Origin: Baaleninema simplex PCC 7105
GTDB lineage: Bacteria > Cyanobacteriota > Cyanobacteriia > Cyanobacteriales > Geitlerinemataceae
Reading direction: 5' to 3'
Length of the DNA: 62,675 bases
Assembly: GCF_000332355.1 (NCBI RefSeq)
Contig: NZ_KB235958.1
Coordinates: 2,552,290 to 2,614,964 of the forward strand
Shown here: piece after piece, positions 26,209 to 35,536 of the stretch
Layout: each line of letters starts with the position of its first letter
Position numbering within the stretch: the first letter of the stretch is position 1
Program-made: the position numbers and the translations under genes
The notes under the pieces: model-generated
Database searches by the model: none
The model's input: the letters and a program-made list of their open reading frames with translations, nothing else
What the model was told of the DNA's origin: nothing

Positions 26209-27719
26209 AAGCAGCGTTGTTGGGGACGCAGCGACAGTCTCCCCAACTCCCGACGGCGAGCGATCGCATTGAAAAACTGCTCGATCGCACGGACGAAGAA
26301 GGCCAAATTTACCGAGGTGCGGCGATCGAAGCCACGCGGCGACGGGCCGGAAAACGCTTCCCCAAGCTCGAAGGCGAAGCGATCGCTCCCGCCCCAATCG
26401 AAACGCTCCGCTACTCTCGAGAAGCAGGGCGGTTATTACAACAAATCCTCGATCGCCCGGACTGTTCGGAACTCCTTCCCCAGTGGGTTCGTTACGCCGC
26501 CGCCGCCAAAGTCTGCGTTCCCCCGGAGCAACTCCCCGCCTTGTTGGATTTAGCCGCCTCTCGTCGCCATTTGCGTTCGGCCGTTCTTTCGGCGATCGGG
26601 TCGCGGGGGCGTTGGTTGGCGGCGCAAAATCCCGCCTGGGAAGACGTGGCGGGAATTTCCCCAGACGACGATCTCGATCGCCAGTGGCGTCTGGGAACTG
26701 CGGCGACGCGTCTGCTCCTGTTGCAACGACTGCGGGAAACGCAACCCGATACAGCCAGAGAATTCGTCGAATCCACTTGGCAGCAGGATAAAGCATTCGA
26801 TCGCGCGGAATTTTTGAAAACCTTCACCGTGGGGTTGAGCGAGGCGGACGAACACTTTCTCGAAACGGCTCTCGACGACCGCAGTAAGCAAGTTCGGGCG
26901 GTGGCGGCGGAGTTGCTGGCGAGACTTCCCAATTCGGGGTTGTGTCGTCGGGTGAGGCGACGGGTGGAGGTGGCGATTTCTATTGTGCGACGGGAAACGT
27001 CCCTCGAGTTGCGCGTGAGTCTCCCGATTTCCGGTGGTGCAGAGATGCAACGGGACGGTCTCGATCTCAAGAAACCGACGAAAATCGGCGAAAAAGCCTG
27101 GGTGTTGTTGCAACAGTTGGCGATGGTTCCGCCGACGCGGTGGACGGAAACGGCGACGCCCCAGGAATTGGTGAAAGTCGCACTCGAGAGCGAGTGGGCG
27201 GGGGTGTTACTCGAAGGGTGGGCGGTGGCGACGACGCGACACCCGGATGCAGCTTGGGCTGAGGCGTTGTTAGAGGTGGCTGAAGACATTCCCGAGAAGT
27301 TGTGCGATCGCCGCGATCGCGATCGGGGGTTGGCAGAGTGTTTGTCCGTCGAACGTCTCGAAGGCTTCGTGTGGCGACATCTCGAGGCGAACCCGCAGCC
27401 GTTGTTGAAAAGTCATCCGAGTTTGGCACTGTTGAAAACCTGTCGTCATCCCTGGAACGACGTGTTTTCTCGTCGGGTTATCGAACGCTTTTGTGCTGAG
27501 ATAAAAACAGCAAAAGATAATTACAATTGGGCGGTGCGATCGACGTTTCAAAGTTTTGCCTATTATATTTCTCCGATGCTCATCGACGAGATTTCTCAAA
27601 AACTCAACGCGGTAAAGACACCGGGATCGTACTGGGAGCAAACTGTTGACGATTTTTTAGAACTCCTACAGTTGCGAAGCAAAATGCAGGCAATAGGCAA
27701 GCTGAATCGATCGAGTTAG
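26190..27719 (+). CDS. DUF5691 family protein
   Basis: A 509-residue protein beginning MWEDLVKAALLGTQR, the pattern of DUF5691. The body is alpha-helical with HEAT-like segments (RHLRSAVLSAIGSRG, KQVRAVAAELLARL) and no membrane span or catalytic motif that I can see. In other bacteria I recall such proteins next to SWIM zinc-finger and MoxR-type AAA genes; here the neighbour is an alpha/beta hydrolase with overlapping ends. I use ATG 26190 rather than the earlier in-frame 26172 because it gives the family N-terminus. Function unknown. Confidence 0.8.
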   Translation: MWEDLVKAALLGTQRQSPQLPTASDRIEKLLDRTDEEGQIYRGAAIEATRRRAGKRFPKLEGEAIAPAPIETLRYSREAGRLLQQILDRPDCSELLPQWVRYAAAAKVCVPPEQLPALLDLAASRRHLRSAVLSAIGSRGRWLAAQNPAWEDVAGISPDDDLDRQWRLGTAATRLLLLQRLRETQPDTAREFVESTWQQDKAFDRAEFLKTFTVGLSEADEHFLETALDDRSKQVRAVAAELLARLPNSGLCRRVRRRVEVAISIVRRETSLELRVSLPISGGAEMQRDGLDLKKPTKIGEKAWVLLQQLAMVPPTRWTETATPQELVKVALESEWAGVLLEGWAVATTRHPDAAWAEALLEVAEDIPEKLCDRRDRDRGLAECLSVERLEGFVWRHLEANPQPLLKSHPSLALLKTCRHPWNDVFSRRVIERFCAEIKTAKDNYNWAVRSTFQSFAYYISPMLIDEISQKLNAVKTPGSYWEQTVDDFLELLQLRSKMQAIGKLNRSS

Positions 27720-27853
27720 CTTTTGATAATTAATCGCAATACTGCTCAAAAGTAACTCAAAAGTAACGACAGAATTTACAACGCTGTCACTTTTGTCAGT
27801 TATCGTAAACATCAGACAGGTTTAGACCCAACTCCTCACGTATTTTGTTTGCG

Positions 27854-28996
27854 ATGGAACTTCTCAATACTTCGACTGTCGATACATCACCGCAGGGATT
27901 TCTGCAACCCGGAACCTCGATTTCGGGAGTCGTAGAAGGCTTTGTCGATAATGGCGACGATTTCCTGTTACAAACAGGAGGACAACGCTACGTCGTCGAT
28001 CCCGACCCGTTTCCGGCCAGTCAGTTGGGATTGACGGTTGGAGAAACGATCGACCTCGTCGTCAGTGAATTTGACGGACGGGAAATCGACACGCGAGCGA
28101 TTTCTCGAGGCGATACTCCCGTTTCGTTGCGATCGCAGTTTTATTTCGATCCCCTCACGGGATACGGTTTCGACGCAACAGAATACTTACAACGCAATCC
28201 TGATGTAGCAGCGGCGGGTGCGGATGCTTGGGAGCATTTTATAACCTTTGGTGCGATGGAAGGACGGATGCCGGAACTGTTCGATCGCGATTTTTACCTA
28301 TCGAGTTACGGGGACTTACAAGCAGCGTCCGAGGCGGGAACACTGACCAGTGCGTGGGAACACTATCGCCTTTTTGGATATCGAGAAGGTCGCGTCTCGA
28401 CACCGTTCCAACAAACTGTCGGCGATCCCCTCACCTCTCCCGGTGTGGGAACGATTACGGGAGTCGCGAACGCTTGGGTCGATAACGACGAATTTCTATT
28501 AGAAACCGATTCGGGAACGGTTCTCGTCGATGCAGACCTTCAGGATTCGCAAATTCTCGACCTCACGCCGGGAGAACGAGTGACGGTGACGGGAATTTAC
28601 GACGACGAAGATTTCGACGCCTTTTCGATAACCCGTGAAGACGGTTCGCTGGTGGGATCTCGTCCCGGTTTTGAATCGCCGACTGGAGGAATGAGGAACG
28701 ACCGTTTATCGGGAGAGGCGATCGCGTTAGTCGATAACGACGAGTTTTTACTGAATACGGAGATGGGAACGGTTCGCGTCGAAGCCGAACTTCCCGATTT
28801 CCAGGTGTTGAACGTCGATCCCGGCGATCGCTTGACGGTGACGGGAGTTTACGATGACGAGGATTTCGACGCTTTTTCGATCGCTCGTGAAGATGGTTCG
28901 CTGGTGTGGACGCGAACCCAAGGGGAATCGGACGACCGTTATGACGATTGGGACGACGATGACTATGACGATTATGACGACTATGACGACGATTAG
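27854..28996 (+). CDS. Three OB-fold-type repeats with Asp/Tyr-rich tail
   Basis: A 380-residue protein. One OB-like unit lies near residues 20-90 (SISGVVEGFVDNGDDFLLQ) and two close repeats near 200-265 and 285-350, with TVTGIYDDEDFDAF and TVTGVYDDEDFDAF. They resemble the bacterial OB-fold (BOF/YgiW-like) family. Between unit 1 and unit 2 are two copies of a motif of the type YLQRNPDVAAAGADAWEHF/FGxxEGR, seen in cyanobacterial secreted and RTX proteins. The C-terminus is almost pure Asp and Tyr (DDWDDDDYDDYDDYDDD). There is no classical signal peptide. ATG 27854 is used; the frame is open three codons earlier (TTG). The acidic tail suggests cation binding (inference). It is a paralogue of the gene at 29367. 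Confidence 0.75.
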   Translation: MELLNTSTVDTSPQGFLQPGTSISGVVEGFVDNGDDFLLQTGGQRYVVDPDPFPASQLGLTVGETIDLVVSEFDGREIDTRAISRGDTPVSLRSQFYFDPLTGYGFDATEYLQRNPDVAAAGADAWEHFITFGAMEGRMPELFDRDFYLSSYGDLQAASEAGTLTSAWEHYRLFGYREGRVSTPFQQTVGDPLTSPGVGTITGVANAWVDNDEFLLETDSGTVLVDADLQDSQILDLTPGERVTVTGIYDDEDFDAFSITREDGSLVGSRPGFESPTGGMRNDRLSGEAIALVDNDEFLLNTEMGTVRVEAELPDFQVLNVDPGDRLTVTGVYDDEDFDAFSIAREDGSLVWTRTQGESDDRYDDWDDDDYDDYDDYDDD

Positions 28997-29145
28997 AACT
29001 CAATTGAAAGATATTACGCAGAGTTTTGCCCCGTTCTATCTTTTCGCACGAGGGATGTTGTAAAATTAGAGATTAACGATAAATAATTGGGATTTGATAT
29101 CGATGAGTAGTGCTGGGACTTTAAACGGTCTCACTCTCTTCGATC

Positions 29146-29298
29146 GGGTGCATCTCAAAAATGTAAATTTATCAGATCGGAGTCTCTGCACTGAATTGAG
29201 CTGTGGTTGGGTTTCGCGATCGCTCCACCCCTGGACGGCAGCGTTGCCGAAGTCAAACCTACTTCAAACTCATATTTTTACAAAAGTGAGATGCACCC
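29146..29298. mobile_element. MITE copy A2 between the two OB-fold genes
   Basis: A 153-bp element with the same ends as the copy at 16116: GGGTGCATCTCAAAAATG at the left and GTGAGATGCACCC at the right. The interior differs from copy A1. Flanks CTTCGATC (29138-29145) and CTTCGAGC (29299-29306) may be an 8-bp target duplication with one mismatch. No gene inside. It fills most of the 370-base gap before the second OB-fold gene. Confidence 0.75.
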
Positions 29299-29366
29299 CT
29301 TCGAGCTTTGATTTTTGCAATCTTTTCTGTTCAAAAAAAGTATCTTCGTACTGGAGATTTAGGTAG

Positions 29367-29846
29367 ATGAAAAAAGCCTTATTATCGATGGGATTAGTAA
29401 TCGCGACGGCTATGTCCGTTCGTGCGGATTCCTTTGATTCGATACCGTTTTATCCCAAGACAACCCATCGTTTGAGCCAAAGCTTCCAGCAGCGTCAGGA
29501 AATTGTGGGAACGGTGCGATCGATCCGAGACCACGATGAGTTTATCTTAGAAACCGATCGCGGCACAGTTCGAGTCGATGCCGATCTCCGCGATTCCCAA
29601 GCCCTCGATTTGACACCGGGAGAGCGGGTGACGGTGACGGGAGTTTACGACGACGGAGATTTCGACGCGTTTTCGATAACCCGCGAAGATGGTTCGCCCG
29701 TCGGTACGATCGATCGCGGATACGGCTACGGTAAGGATTACAACAAAGATTACGACGACGACGATTACGACGACGATTACGACGACGATTACGACGACGA
29801 CGATTACGACGACGACGATTACGACGACGATTACGACGACGATTAA
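29367..29846 (+). CDS. Exported single OB-fold protein with Asp/Tyr tail
   Basis: A 159-residue protein with a signal peptide (KKALLSMGLVIATAMSVRA), so it is exported. One OB-like unit (EIVGTVRSIRDHDEFILET to VTVTGVYDDGDFDAF) closely matches the repeats of the 27854 gene. The last 40 residues are a Tyr-Asp polymer in the pattern YDDDDYDDDYDD, encoded by tandem GAC/GAT/TAC triplets. The DNA is therefore itself a coding microsatellite, and tail length could vary by slippage. It probably arose by duplication from the upstream gene. Periplasmic cation binding or stress tolerance as in YgiW-type proteins is a guess. Confidence 0.75.
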   Translation: MKKALLSMGLVIATAMSVRADSFDSIPFYPKTTHRLSQSFQQRQEIVGTVRSIRDHDEFILETDRGTVRVDADLRDSQALDLTPGERVTVTGVYDDGDFDAFSITREDGSPVGTIDRGYGYGKDYNKDYDDDDYDDDYDDDYDDDDYDDDDYDDDYDDD

Positions 29847-29931
29847 AAATAGCGGCGATCGAGGGGAGTTTCTCAACGGGAGGGTGGGAAACTCCCTATC
29901 ATGGTTAAAGCACTCTCAACCTTGACCCCAG

Positions 29932-31110
29932 ATGCTCGATCGCATCAAAGATATCGCCAAACAACTCGCCCCTCGACTCATTGAAATCCGCCGTCACATC
30001 CACACCCACCCCGAACTCAGCGGCCAGGAATACCAAACCGCTGCTTACGTGGCCGGGGTGTTATCGTCCTGCGGGTTACAGGTGCGCGAAGGCGTCGGGA
30101 AAACTGGCGTTGTCGGCGAACTAGCCGGACAAAACAGCGATCGCCGCCGGATCGCCATCCGTACCGACATGGACGCCCTCCCGATTCACGAACGAACCGA
30201 CTTGAGCTTCGCCTCTCGCAATACAGGAATCATGCACGCTTGCGGTCACGACGTTCATACAACCTTGGGACTCGGAACGGCCATGGTGTTGTCGCAACTG
30301 GCGTCAGAGCTTCCCGGTTCAGTACGCTTTCTATTCCAACCTGCCGAAGAAATCGCACAGGGCGCGGGCTGGATGGTCGCAGACGGCGCGATGGAGGGGG
30401 TCGATAGCGTTTTTGGGGTTCACGTCTTCCCGAGCATCCCCAGCGGTCAGATCGGCATCTGTTACGGAACGCTGACCGCCGCCGCCGACGATCTCGAAAT
30501 TACGATTACGGGAGAATCCGGCCATGGGGCGCGACCTTACGAAGCGATCGACGCCATCTGGATCGCCGCCCAAGTCATTACCGGGCTACAGCAAGCCATC
30601 AGTCGCACCCACAACCCCCTTAGACCAGTCGTGTTGACCGTCGGAAAAATTCACGGCGGACGCGCCCCCAACGCCATCGCCGACTGCGTGAAACTCTCGG
30701 GAATGGCGCGATCGCTCCACCCGGAAACCCACGCCACGCTTCCCCAATGGATCGAAAATATCGTCGCCAACATCTGTCAAACCTACGGTGCTGGGTACGA
30801 AGTCAAATATCGACGGCTCGTCCCCTCCGTCATTAACGATATCGGCTTGACGCAAATTGTCGAGGCGTCTGTAGAGGAAGCGTGGGGAAAAGACGCCGTG
30901 CTACTGTTGACGGAACCCTCGTTAGGGGCTGAAGATTTTTCAGTGTATTTAGACAAAGCCCCCGGAACGATGTTTCGCTTGGGCGTCGGTTATCGAGACC
31001 AACGCAACTATCCTTTGCACCATCCCCAATTCGATATCGACGAAGCGGCGATTTTAACGGGTGTCGTGACGATGGCAAACGCCGTCTGGAAGTACTTCCA
31101 AACGGCGTGA
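29932..31110 (+). CDS. M20-family N-acyl-amino acid amidohydrolase
   Basis: A 392-residue metallo-amidohydrolase of the M20D type. Visible metal-binding motifs are MHACGHDVHTT and PAEEIAQGA, with the acidic pair EE as catalytic base, and a His in ESGHGARPYEA of the lid domain. The C-terminal SLGAEDFS and LHHPQFDIDE complete the metal site. Such enzymes cleave N-acyl amino acids, indole conjugates or related amides; the substrate is not predictable. Length and motifs are complete. It converges on the TPR-CHAT gene with a 32-base gap containing a small hairpin. Confidence 0.92.
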   Translation: MLDRIKDIAKQLAPRLIEIRRHIHTHPELSGQEYQTAAYVAGVLSSCGLQVREGVGKTGVVGELAGQNSDRRRIAIRTDMDALPIHERTDLSFASRNTGIMHACGHDVHTTLGLGTAMVLSQLASELPGSVRFLFQPAEEIAQGAGWMVADGAMEGVDSVFGVHVFPSIPSGQIGICYGTLTAAADDLEITITGESGHGARPYEAIDAIWIAAQVITGLQQAISRTHNPLRPVVLTVGKIHGGRAPNAIADCVKLSGMARSLHPETHATLPQWIENIVANICQTYGAGYEVKYRRLVPSVINDIGLTQIVEASVEEAWGKDAVLLLTEPSLGAEDFSVYLDKAPGTMFRLGVGYRDQRNYPLHHPQFDIDEAAILTGVVTMANAVWKYFQTA

Positions 31111-31116
31111 GACTTT

Positions 31117-31130
31117 CCTCGAAATCGAGG
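31117..31130. terminator. Small hairpin between convergent genes
   Basis: CCTCGA and TCGAGG pair around a 2-base loop in the gap between the M20 stop and the TPR-CHAT stop. The stem is only six pairs and no clear T run follows, so terminator function is uncertain. Confidence 0.3.
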
Positions 31131-31142
31131 GTTAACTGTGAA

Positions 31143-33743
31143 TTACATCCAATTTCCCACTAGCACGAACGGGGCCCAAAAGGCAGGATGGTCGTAAATC
31201 CCTTCTGTGAGAAGGGCGACTTGCGATCGCCGCAAGGCTTCGGCTTTGGAAATATTGGGGTCGCGGTTGAGTTGTTTGTAAAACTCGACCATGAGTGAGG
31301 CAGTGGGTTCGTCTTGAACCGACCAGAGAGTGGCGATGGTGCTGCGAGCGCCCGATCGCAAGGCGAATCCCGCCAGTCCCAAGGTGGCGCGATCGTCTCC
31401 CGCCGCCGTTTGACAGGCGCTGAGAACTAGCAGGTCGAGGGGGTTGATATTGCGATCGGTGGTGGTTTGCAGGACGCGGCCGAGTTCCTTAACGTTAATG
31501 CGATCGTCCCAAGTCAGGAGAAAGGTGTCTTCGGCGTTGGAACTAAACTGACCGTGAGTCGCCAAATGCAAGATCTCGAAATTCTCTCGATCGAGTTTTC
31601 GGACGAGCGCTTCTCGGGTAAAGCTCTCGTTCAACAGAACGTCCGAGGACACTTCCTGCGAGATGAGGCTGACTTCCCGTTCGACTTCGGGAATGGCGGA
31701 AAATCCCTGACGGGCTTCGCTGAGTCCTCCCGCCATCACCGAAACTGTTCCGTCTTGATTGCGGCGGGTTTGAAACAGTTGCAAGCTCTGAGTCAGGGCG
31801 AGACTGTACTTTTCGATCAAATACTGTTCGCCGTCGAACAAGGCCGCCATGGGAACGTTCCGCAACTGTCCGTCGAGAACGAATACGAGCGTTTCGATAT
31901 CGTGTTTGTCGAGTAACGCTTCGGCCGGGCCGACGATGCGATCGTAAAGCTGTTTGGCATAGCTTAGCCGGACTTCGTTATCGTAAGCGGGGTTGAGGGA
32001 TTGCAAGAACTGCTCGACGGTGCGATCGATGTCAGTGGGGGCGGTAAAGGTTTCGTACAGTTGCAGGGGTTCGCCGGGAACCGACAAGACCACAGCTAGG
32101 CGATCGGAGAGTAAAACGGTATAGAGAACGGCGGCGCGTTCGTCGATTTGCTCGATCGATACCGGCTGAACTTCCAAACAGGCTTCTCGGAAGAAGTTAT
32201 CGAGTTCTGCCAGTCGCAGGGCTTCTAGCGTGTTGCGAGCTTCGGTGAGGATCTGTTGTCGATCGCTGGCATTTCGGGCCTTATCGGCTTCGTCGAGGAG
32301 CAAGCCCACGAATTCGCGATAGACCGGTTCGACACTTTCTCGGTAGGAAAACTGAACGTCCGGGTCGATGGCGACGAGGTCTTTTCGCAAATCTCCTAAA
32401 ACGTCGATGGTGTTACGGTAGACCGTCAGGGCTTCTGGGGCTTGACGTTGGGCGGCGAACAGGCGGCCGAGTTGCCATTCCCAACGGGCGACGAGGTCGA
32501 GGGCGTCGATGGTTTGGGCCACAGTTAGGGCGCGTTCGGTTAGGTCTTGCGCCTCTGGCCACTGTTGGCGGTGTTCGTAAAGATGTCCGAGTTGTCCGAG
32601 GCTGTAAGATTCGGCGCGAGCGTCGTCGAGATCTCGGGCGTCGCCTACGGCTTCGGCTAACAGGTCGGCGATTTCACCGGAATCGGACACTTCACCGACA
32701 GCGTCGTGGAGTTTCATGAGGCTGGTGGCGAAGTTGACGCGGCTGTAAATCGAGGCGCGATCGACCGTTCCGGTATCGAGGTTCGTGCGGACTTGGGGGA
32801 GTAAGGCGCGGGCGTCGTCCCAGCGATCGGCTCGAACCAGAAGGCTGAGTTGGTTGAGTAATGCGTCTCGGCGAAGTTGACCTCGCGTTTCGCTGACGAT
32901 GTATTGGTAATAAGCGATCGCGTCGTCCGTGTTGCCGCGATCGCGAGCGATGTTGGCCAGAGCAAACTGGCTGGCTAGGACGTCGTTGGAGAGTCCCAAA
33001 CGTTGGGCGATGGCGAGGCTGCGTTCGAGAACCTCTTGAGATTTATCGATGTCTCCGACGACTTGTAGGGTGACGCCGAGATTTCTCAGGGCTTCGACCG
33101 CTAGCGGCGAGTCGGGGAGGGCTTCGAGTCGGGTGACGAGGTCTTCGAGGCGATCGCGGGCCCGTTGGTACTGTCCGAGAGCTTGTAATGCCTGGGTTTG
33201 GTTGATTTGACTGCCGATCCGTCCCGATTCGTTTTCGGCGCGTTCGTAGGCGACTTCGGCGTCTTGCCAGGTGAGTAAGGCATTCTGGGCTTGTCCGCGT
33301 TCGAGCAACAGGCGACCTTTGGCGTTGAGGGCGATCGCTCTGACGAGAAAACGATCGCTCGTTGTGGAGGGGAGGTCGTCGAGGCTTGCGATCGCCTCAT
33401 CGACAACACGGCTGGCCGGTTCCCACTGTCCTAGATTTTGATAGGCCAGGGATAGATAGGCTTGGCTGAGGGCGGCGTTGAGAACGTCGCCCCGCTCGCG
33501 GTAGCTTTGTGCTGCCGTTTGCCAAATTTCGGCGGCGCGATCGTACTGGCCGGTCTCGTAAAACTGTTTGCCCCGCTCGATGAGGTTGCCAGTCTCGGCT
33601 GTGGGGTTCGCCTCTTGAAGCGCTGTCGGGGTCGGCGACAACGCCGCTGAATTGGGAACGAAACGTGCTACAGCGGGAACCCCAGTTGTCACGAGGAGAA
33701 ACGTGAGGGTGCTTAGCACGACGTAAAAACGAAACGTTTTCAT
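31143..33743 (-). CDS. Exported TPR-CHAT protein (caspase-like peptidase)
   Basis: From ATG 33743 the product has 866 residues. A signal peptide (KTFRFYVVLSTLTFLLVTT) predicts export. Residues about 50-450 are TPR repeats (ALSQAYLSLAYQNLGQW, AEAYYQ-like helical pairs). The C-terminal 350 or so residues are a CHAT domain with KQLYDRIVGPAEALL, LRNVPMAALFDGEQYL, catalytic His730 in HLATHGQF and Cys777 in LVLSACQTA. TPR-CHAT proteins are related to the peptidase that joins type III-E CRISPR as Craspase, but no CRISPR is present here. This gene is the last of a minus-strand run with TPS adhesins, a CHASE2 kinase and DUF928. The frame is open to 33800, but only the later ATG gives a normal signal peptide. 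Confidence 0.9.
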   Translation of the reverse strand: MKTFRFYVVLSTLTFLLVTTGVPAVARFVPNSAALSPTPTALQEANPTAETGNLIERGKQFYETGQYDRAAEIWQTAAQSYRERGDVLNAALSQAYLSLAYQNLGQWEPASRVVDEAIASLDDLPSTTSDRFLVRAIALNAKGRLLLERGQAQNALLTWQDAEVAYERAENESGRIGSQINQTQALQALGQYQRARDRLEDLVTRLEALPDSPLAVEALRNLGVTLQVVGDIDKSQEVLERSLAIAQRLGLSNDVLASQFALANIARDRGNTDDAIAYYQYIVSETRGQLRRDALLNQLSLLVRADRWDDARALLPQVRTNLDTGTVDRASIYSRVNFATSLMKLHDAVGEVSDSGEIADLLAEAVGDARDLDDARAESYSLGQLGHLYEHRQQWPEAQDLTERALTVAQTIDALDLVARWEWQLGRLFAAQRQAPEALTVYRNTIDVLGDLRKDLVAIDPDVQFSYRESVEPVYREFVGLLLDEADKARNASDRQQILTEARNTLEALRLAELDNFFREACLEVQPVSIEQIDERAAVLYTVLLSDRLAVVLSVPGEPLQLYETFTAPTDIDRTVEQFLQSLNPAYDNEVRLSYAKQLYDRIVGPAEALLDKHDIETLVFVLDGQLRNVPMAALFDGEQYLIEKYSLALTQSLQLFQTRRNQDGTVSVMAGGLSEARQGFSAIPEVEREVSLISQEVSSDVLLNESFTREALVRKLDRENFEILHLATHGQFSSNAEDTFLLTWDDRINVKELGRVLQTTTDRNINPLDLLVLSACQTAAGDDRATLGLAGFALRSGARSTIATLWSVQDEPTASLMVEFYKQLNRDPNISKAEALRRSQVALLTEGIYDHPAFWAPFVLVGNWM

Positions 33744-34103
33744 GGATCGGGTGGATTGGAAAACTATTAATTGGCGACGATCGAAAATAAATCCCAACAA
33801 ACAACAAATCTAGCTGTATTTTAAGCCGAAATATCGCGTCAATTCTTTAAAACTTAAAAAATTGAGACAGTTGGTTTGTTGGCGATCGCGATCGCTTTGA
33901 AGGAATCGTTTCGAGTTTACAGTTCGACGCGATCGCGGGTGTAAATCGTCGAACACTGTTAAAAATAGACTGCACCAGTTGACATTGTCGCGACAGACGG
34001 ATAGAGGTTTGCCACTGTCGAAATTTAGCCGAGCGATCGACTCACCAGTTAAAGCGATCGGAGCGATTTATTGCCCTTTTTTCGCATCGATACGTATCGA
34101 TTT
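33744..34103. other. Gap between TPR-CHAT and TPS pseudogene
   Basis: About 360 bases without a credible gene. It contains several GCGATCGC octamers and an A/T-rich portion near 33800-33870 that may hold the TPR-CHAT promoter. No other structure stands out. Confidence 0.4.
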
Positions 34104-35121
34104 TCAGTCCGGGTGCGGGTAACACTGCCAGGGTAACATTCGTCCGCTTGCGAGTCTGCGATCGAGCAACACCACCGTTCCGTCGGATCGACGTTGCCAG
34201 GTCGTCGCTTCTCGTAAAGACGCCCGAGACGACTCTGAGGTGCCATCGGGGGCGATCGCGTCCCGACTCGAGGCGTTCGAGCTGGGCAGTTCTCCCGATC
34301 GCATATCCTCCCACACGGTTTGACCGTGCAGCATCTCAGTGGGATCGGGGGGAAGTCCGCCGTTTCCTGTCACGACGAAACTATTCTCGCGAGCCGCATC
34401 GCAGGCACTGGTGACTTGGGTTGCCGGATCGATGGGAGCCGAACTCAGTTCGACGAGTCCGGCATTGGTATCGATCTCGGGTTCGGTCACTGCAATAACA
34501 CCGTCTACGCCGAACTCGGAACTAGCCGTTATCGAGCTGTTCGGCGAGAGAAAAATGCCCGTCGTAGAAATGGAGATATTGCCGCCCCGTCCGCGAACGG
34601 CGTTGGCTGAAATTTGGCTGGACTCGAGAAGGGCGAGCGTTTCGGTCTCGATGGCGATATCGCCGCCAGTTGCCGTCTCGGTGGCGTTCGTACGAACTTG
34701 GCTGGCATCTCGCAACAGCACTTGCGAGCTGGTGAGTTCGACGCTCCCGCGAGATCCCGATGCGGTTTCGGCGACTAAACTGCTATTGTCGTTGAGTTCG
34801 ATGCGATCGGCCCTGACACTGAGCGTCCCGGCGGGAAACTCGCCGAGACTGCTGACGATGGCTCGGGCGTTGTCGTCGAGGGTCAGAACGTTGGCAGACA
34901 GCGTTAAATTGCCAGCGTTGCCGTTGCCATTCGAGGCGGCGGTCGCGATACTGTCTCCCTCGAGGCTCAGGCGATCGAGAACCCGAACCTCGACATCGCC
35001 GCCGTTTCCGGTTCCCGAGGTTTCGGCGGAAATGCGAGCGCCATCGCTCAAACGTAACTGTCCGGCTTCGATGGCGATCGTGCCAGCGTTACCGCTGGCT
35101 CCGGTTTCAACCCCCGTGGAG
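34104..35121 (-). pseudogene. C-terminal remnant of a TPS haemagglutinin-like adhesin
   Basis: The frame carries beta-helix repeats (SGNAGTIAIEAGQLRLSDG, GNGGDVEVRV) and the C-terminal signature of the family (NGGLPPDPTEMLHGQTVWED). This matches the end of the intact paralogue at 35537-38212. The secretion domain and signal peptide are missing: upstream the frame runs straight into the TnpB-type element at about 35121. It is therefore a 5'-truncated gene, roughly 340 codons of an expected 800-900. Without the N-terminus it cannot be exported by the TPS route. The remaining frame is still open, so truncation may be recent. Confidence 0.8.
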
Positions 35122-35505
35122 TTGACATCCTCACCGACCTAAAGGTGCGGTGATTCCAAACCTCACGATTTGGCTTTTCTGCTTCTGTCCCTTACGGGGT
35201 TTTCGCAGTTGCTCTCCAGAACAATGTCTTTCAAGTCTTACACTCGCTCCACAGACTGTAACGGTGTGTCCCACCGCCTTATGTGTCGAAATCTCAAAGG
35301 AGAAATCTTGATGTAATTGGTTGATTCAGGGGTTGGACTGCCCATTGCCCCATCATCTTTTCCCGGTCTACCGATTTTTCTGCGCCGTTGCGGATTCCGC
35401 AATCTTTGAAGTTAGGCTTTCTGTCTCCATCGTCTCGGGTGGGTCAGTGACCAATTTCATTCTACTGTAAAGCCGTCCTAGAAGGACGGGGTTTCCAACC
35501 CAAAT
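35121..35505 (-). mobile_element. IS200/IS605 (TnpB-type) element remnant
   Basis: On the minus strand the last 60 or so codons of a tnpB-like gene are readable (KAVGHTVTVCGASVRLERHC, then a Lys/Arg/Gln-rich end). A small stem-loop and the typical end GGATGTCAAC follow at 35121. The other side has a hairpin CCGTCCT/AGGACGG (35473-35489) of the kind found in these elements. The rest of tnpB and any tnpA are gone. The element separates the truncated TPS gene from the intact one and probably caused the truncation. The outer boundary near 35505 is approximate. Confidence 0.7.
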
Positions 35506-35536
35506 TTTTCGATGACAATCTCCACTAGAGGCGACC

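Noticed and set aside
31143-33743. Craspase-type (type III-E CRISPR) association of the TPR-CHAT protein
   Set aside because: No Cas gene or repeat array is in the window, the protein has a signal peptide, and its neighbours are adhesins and a sensor kinase.
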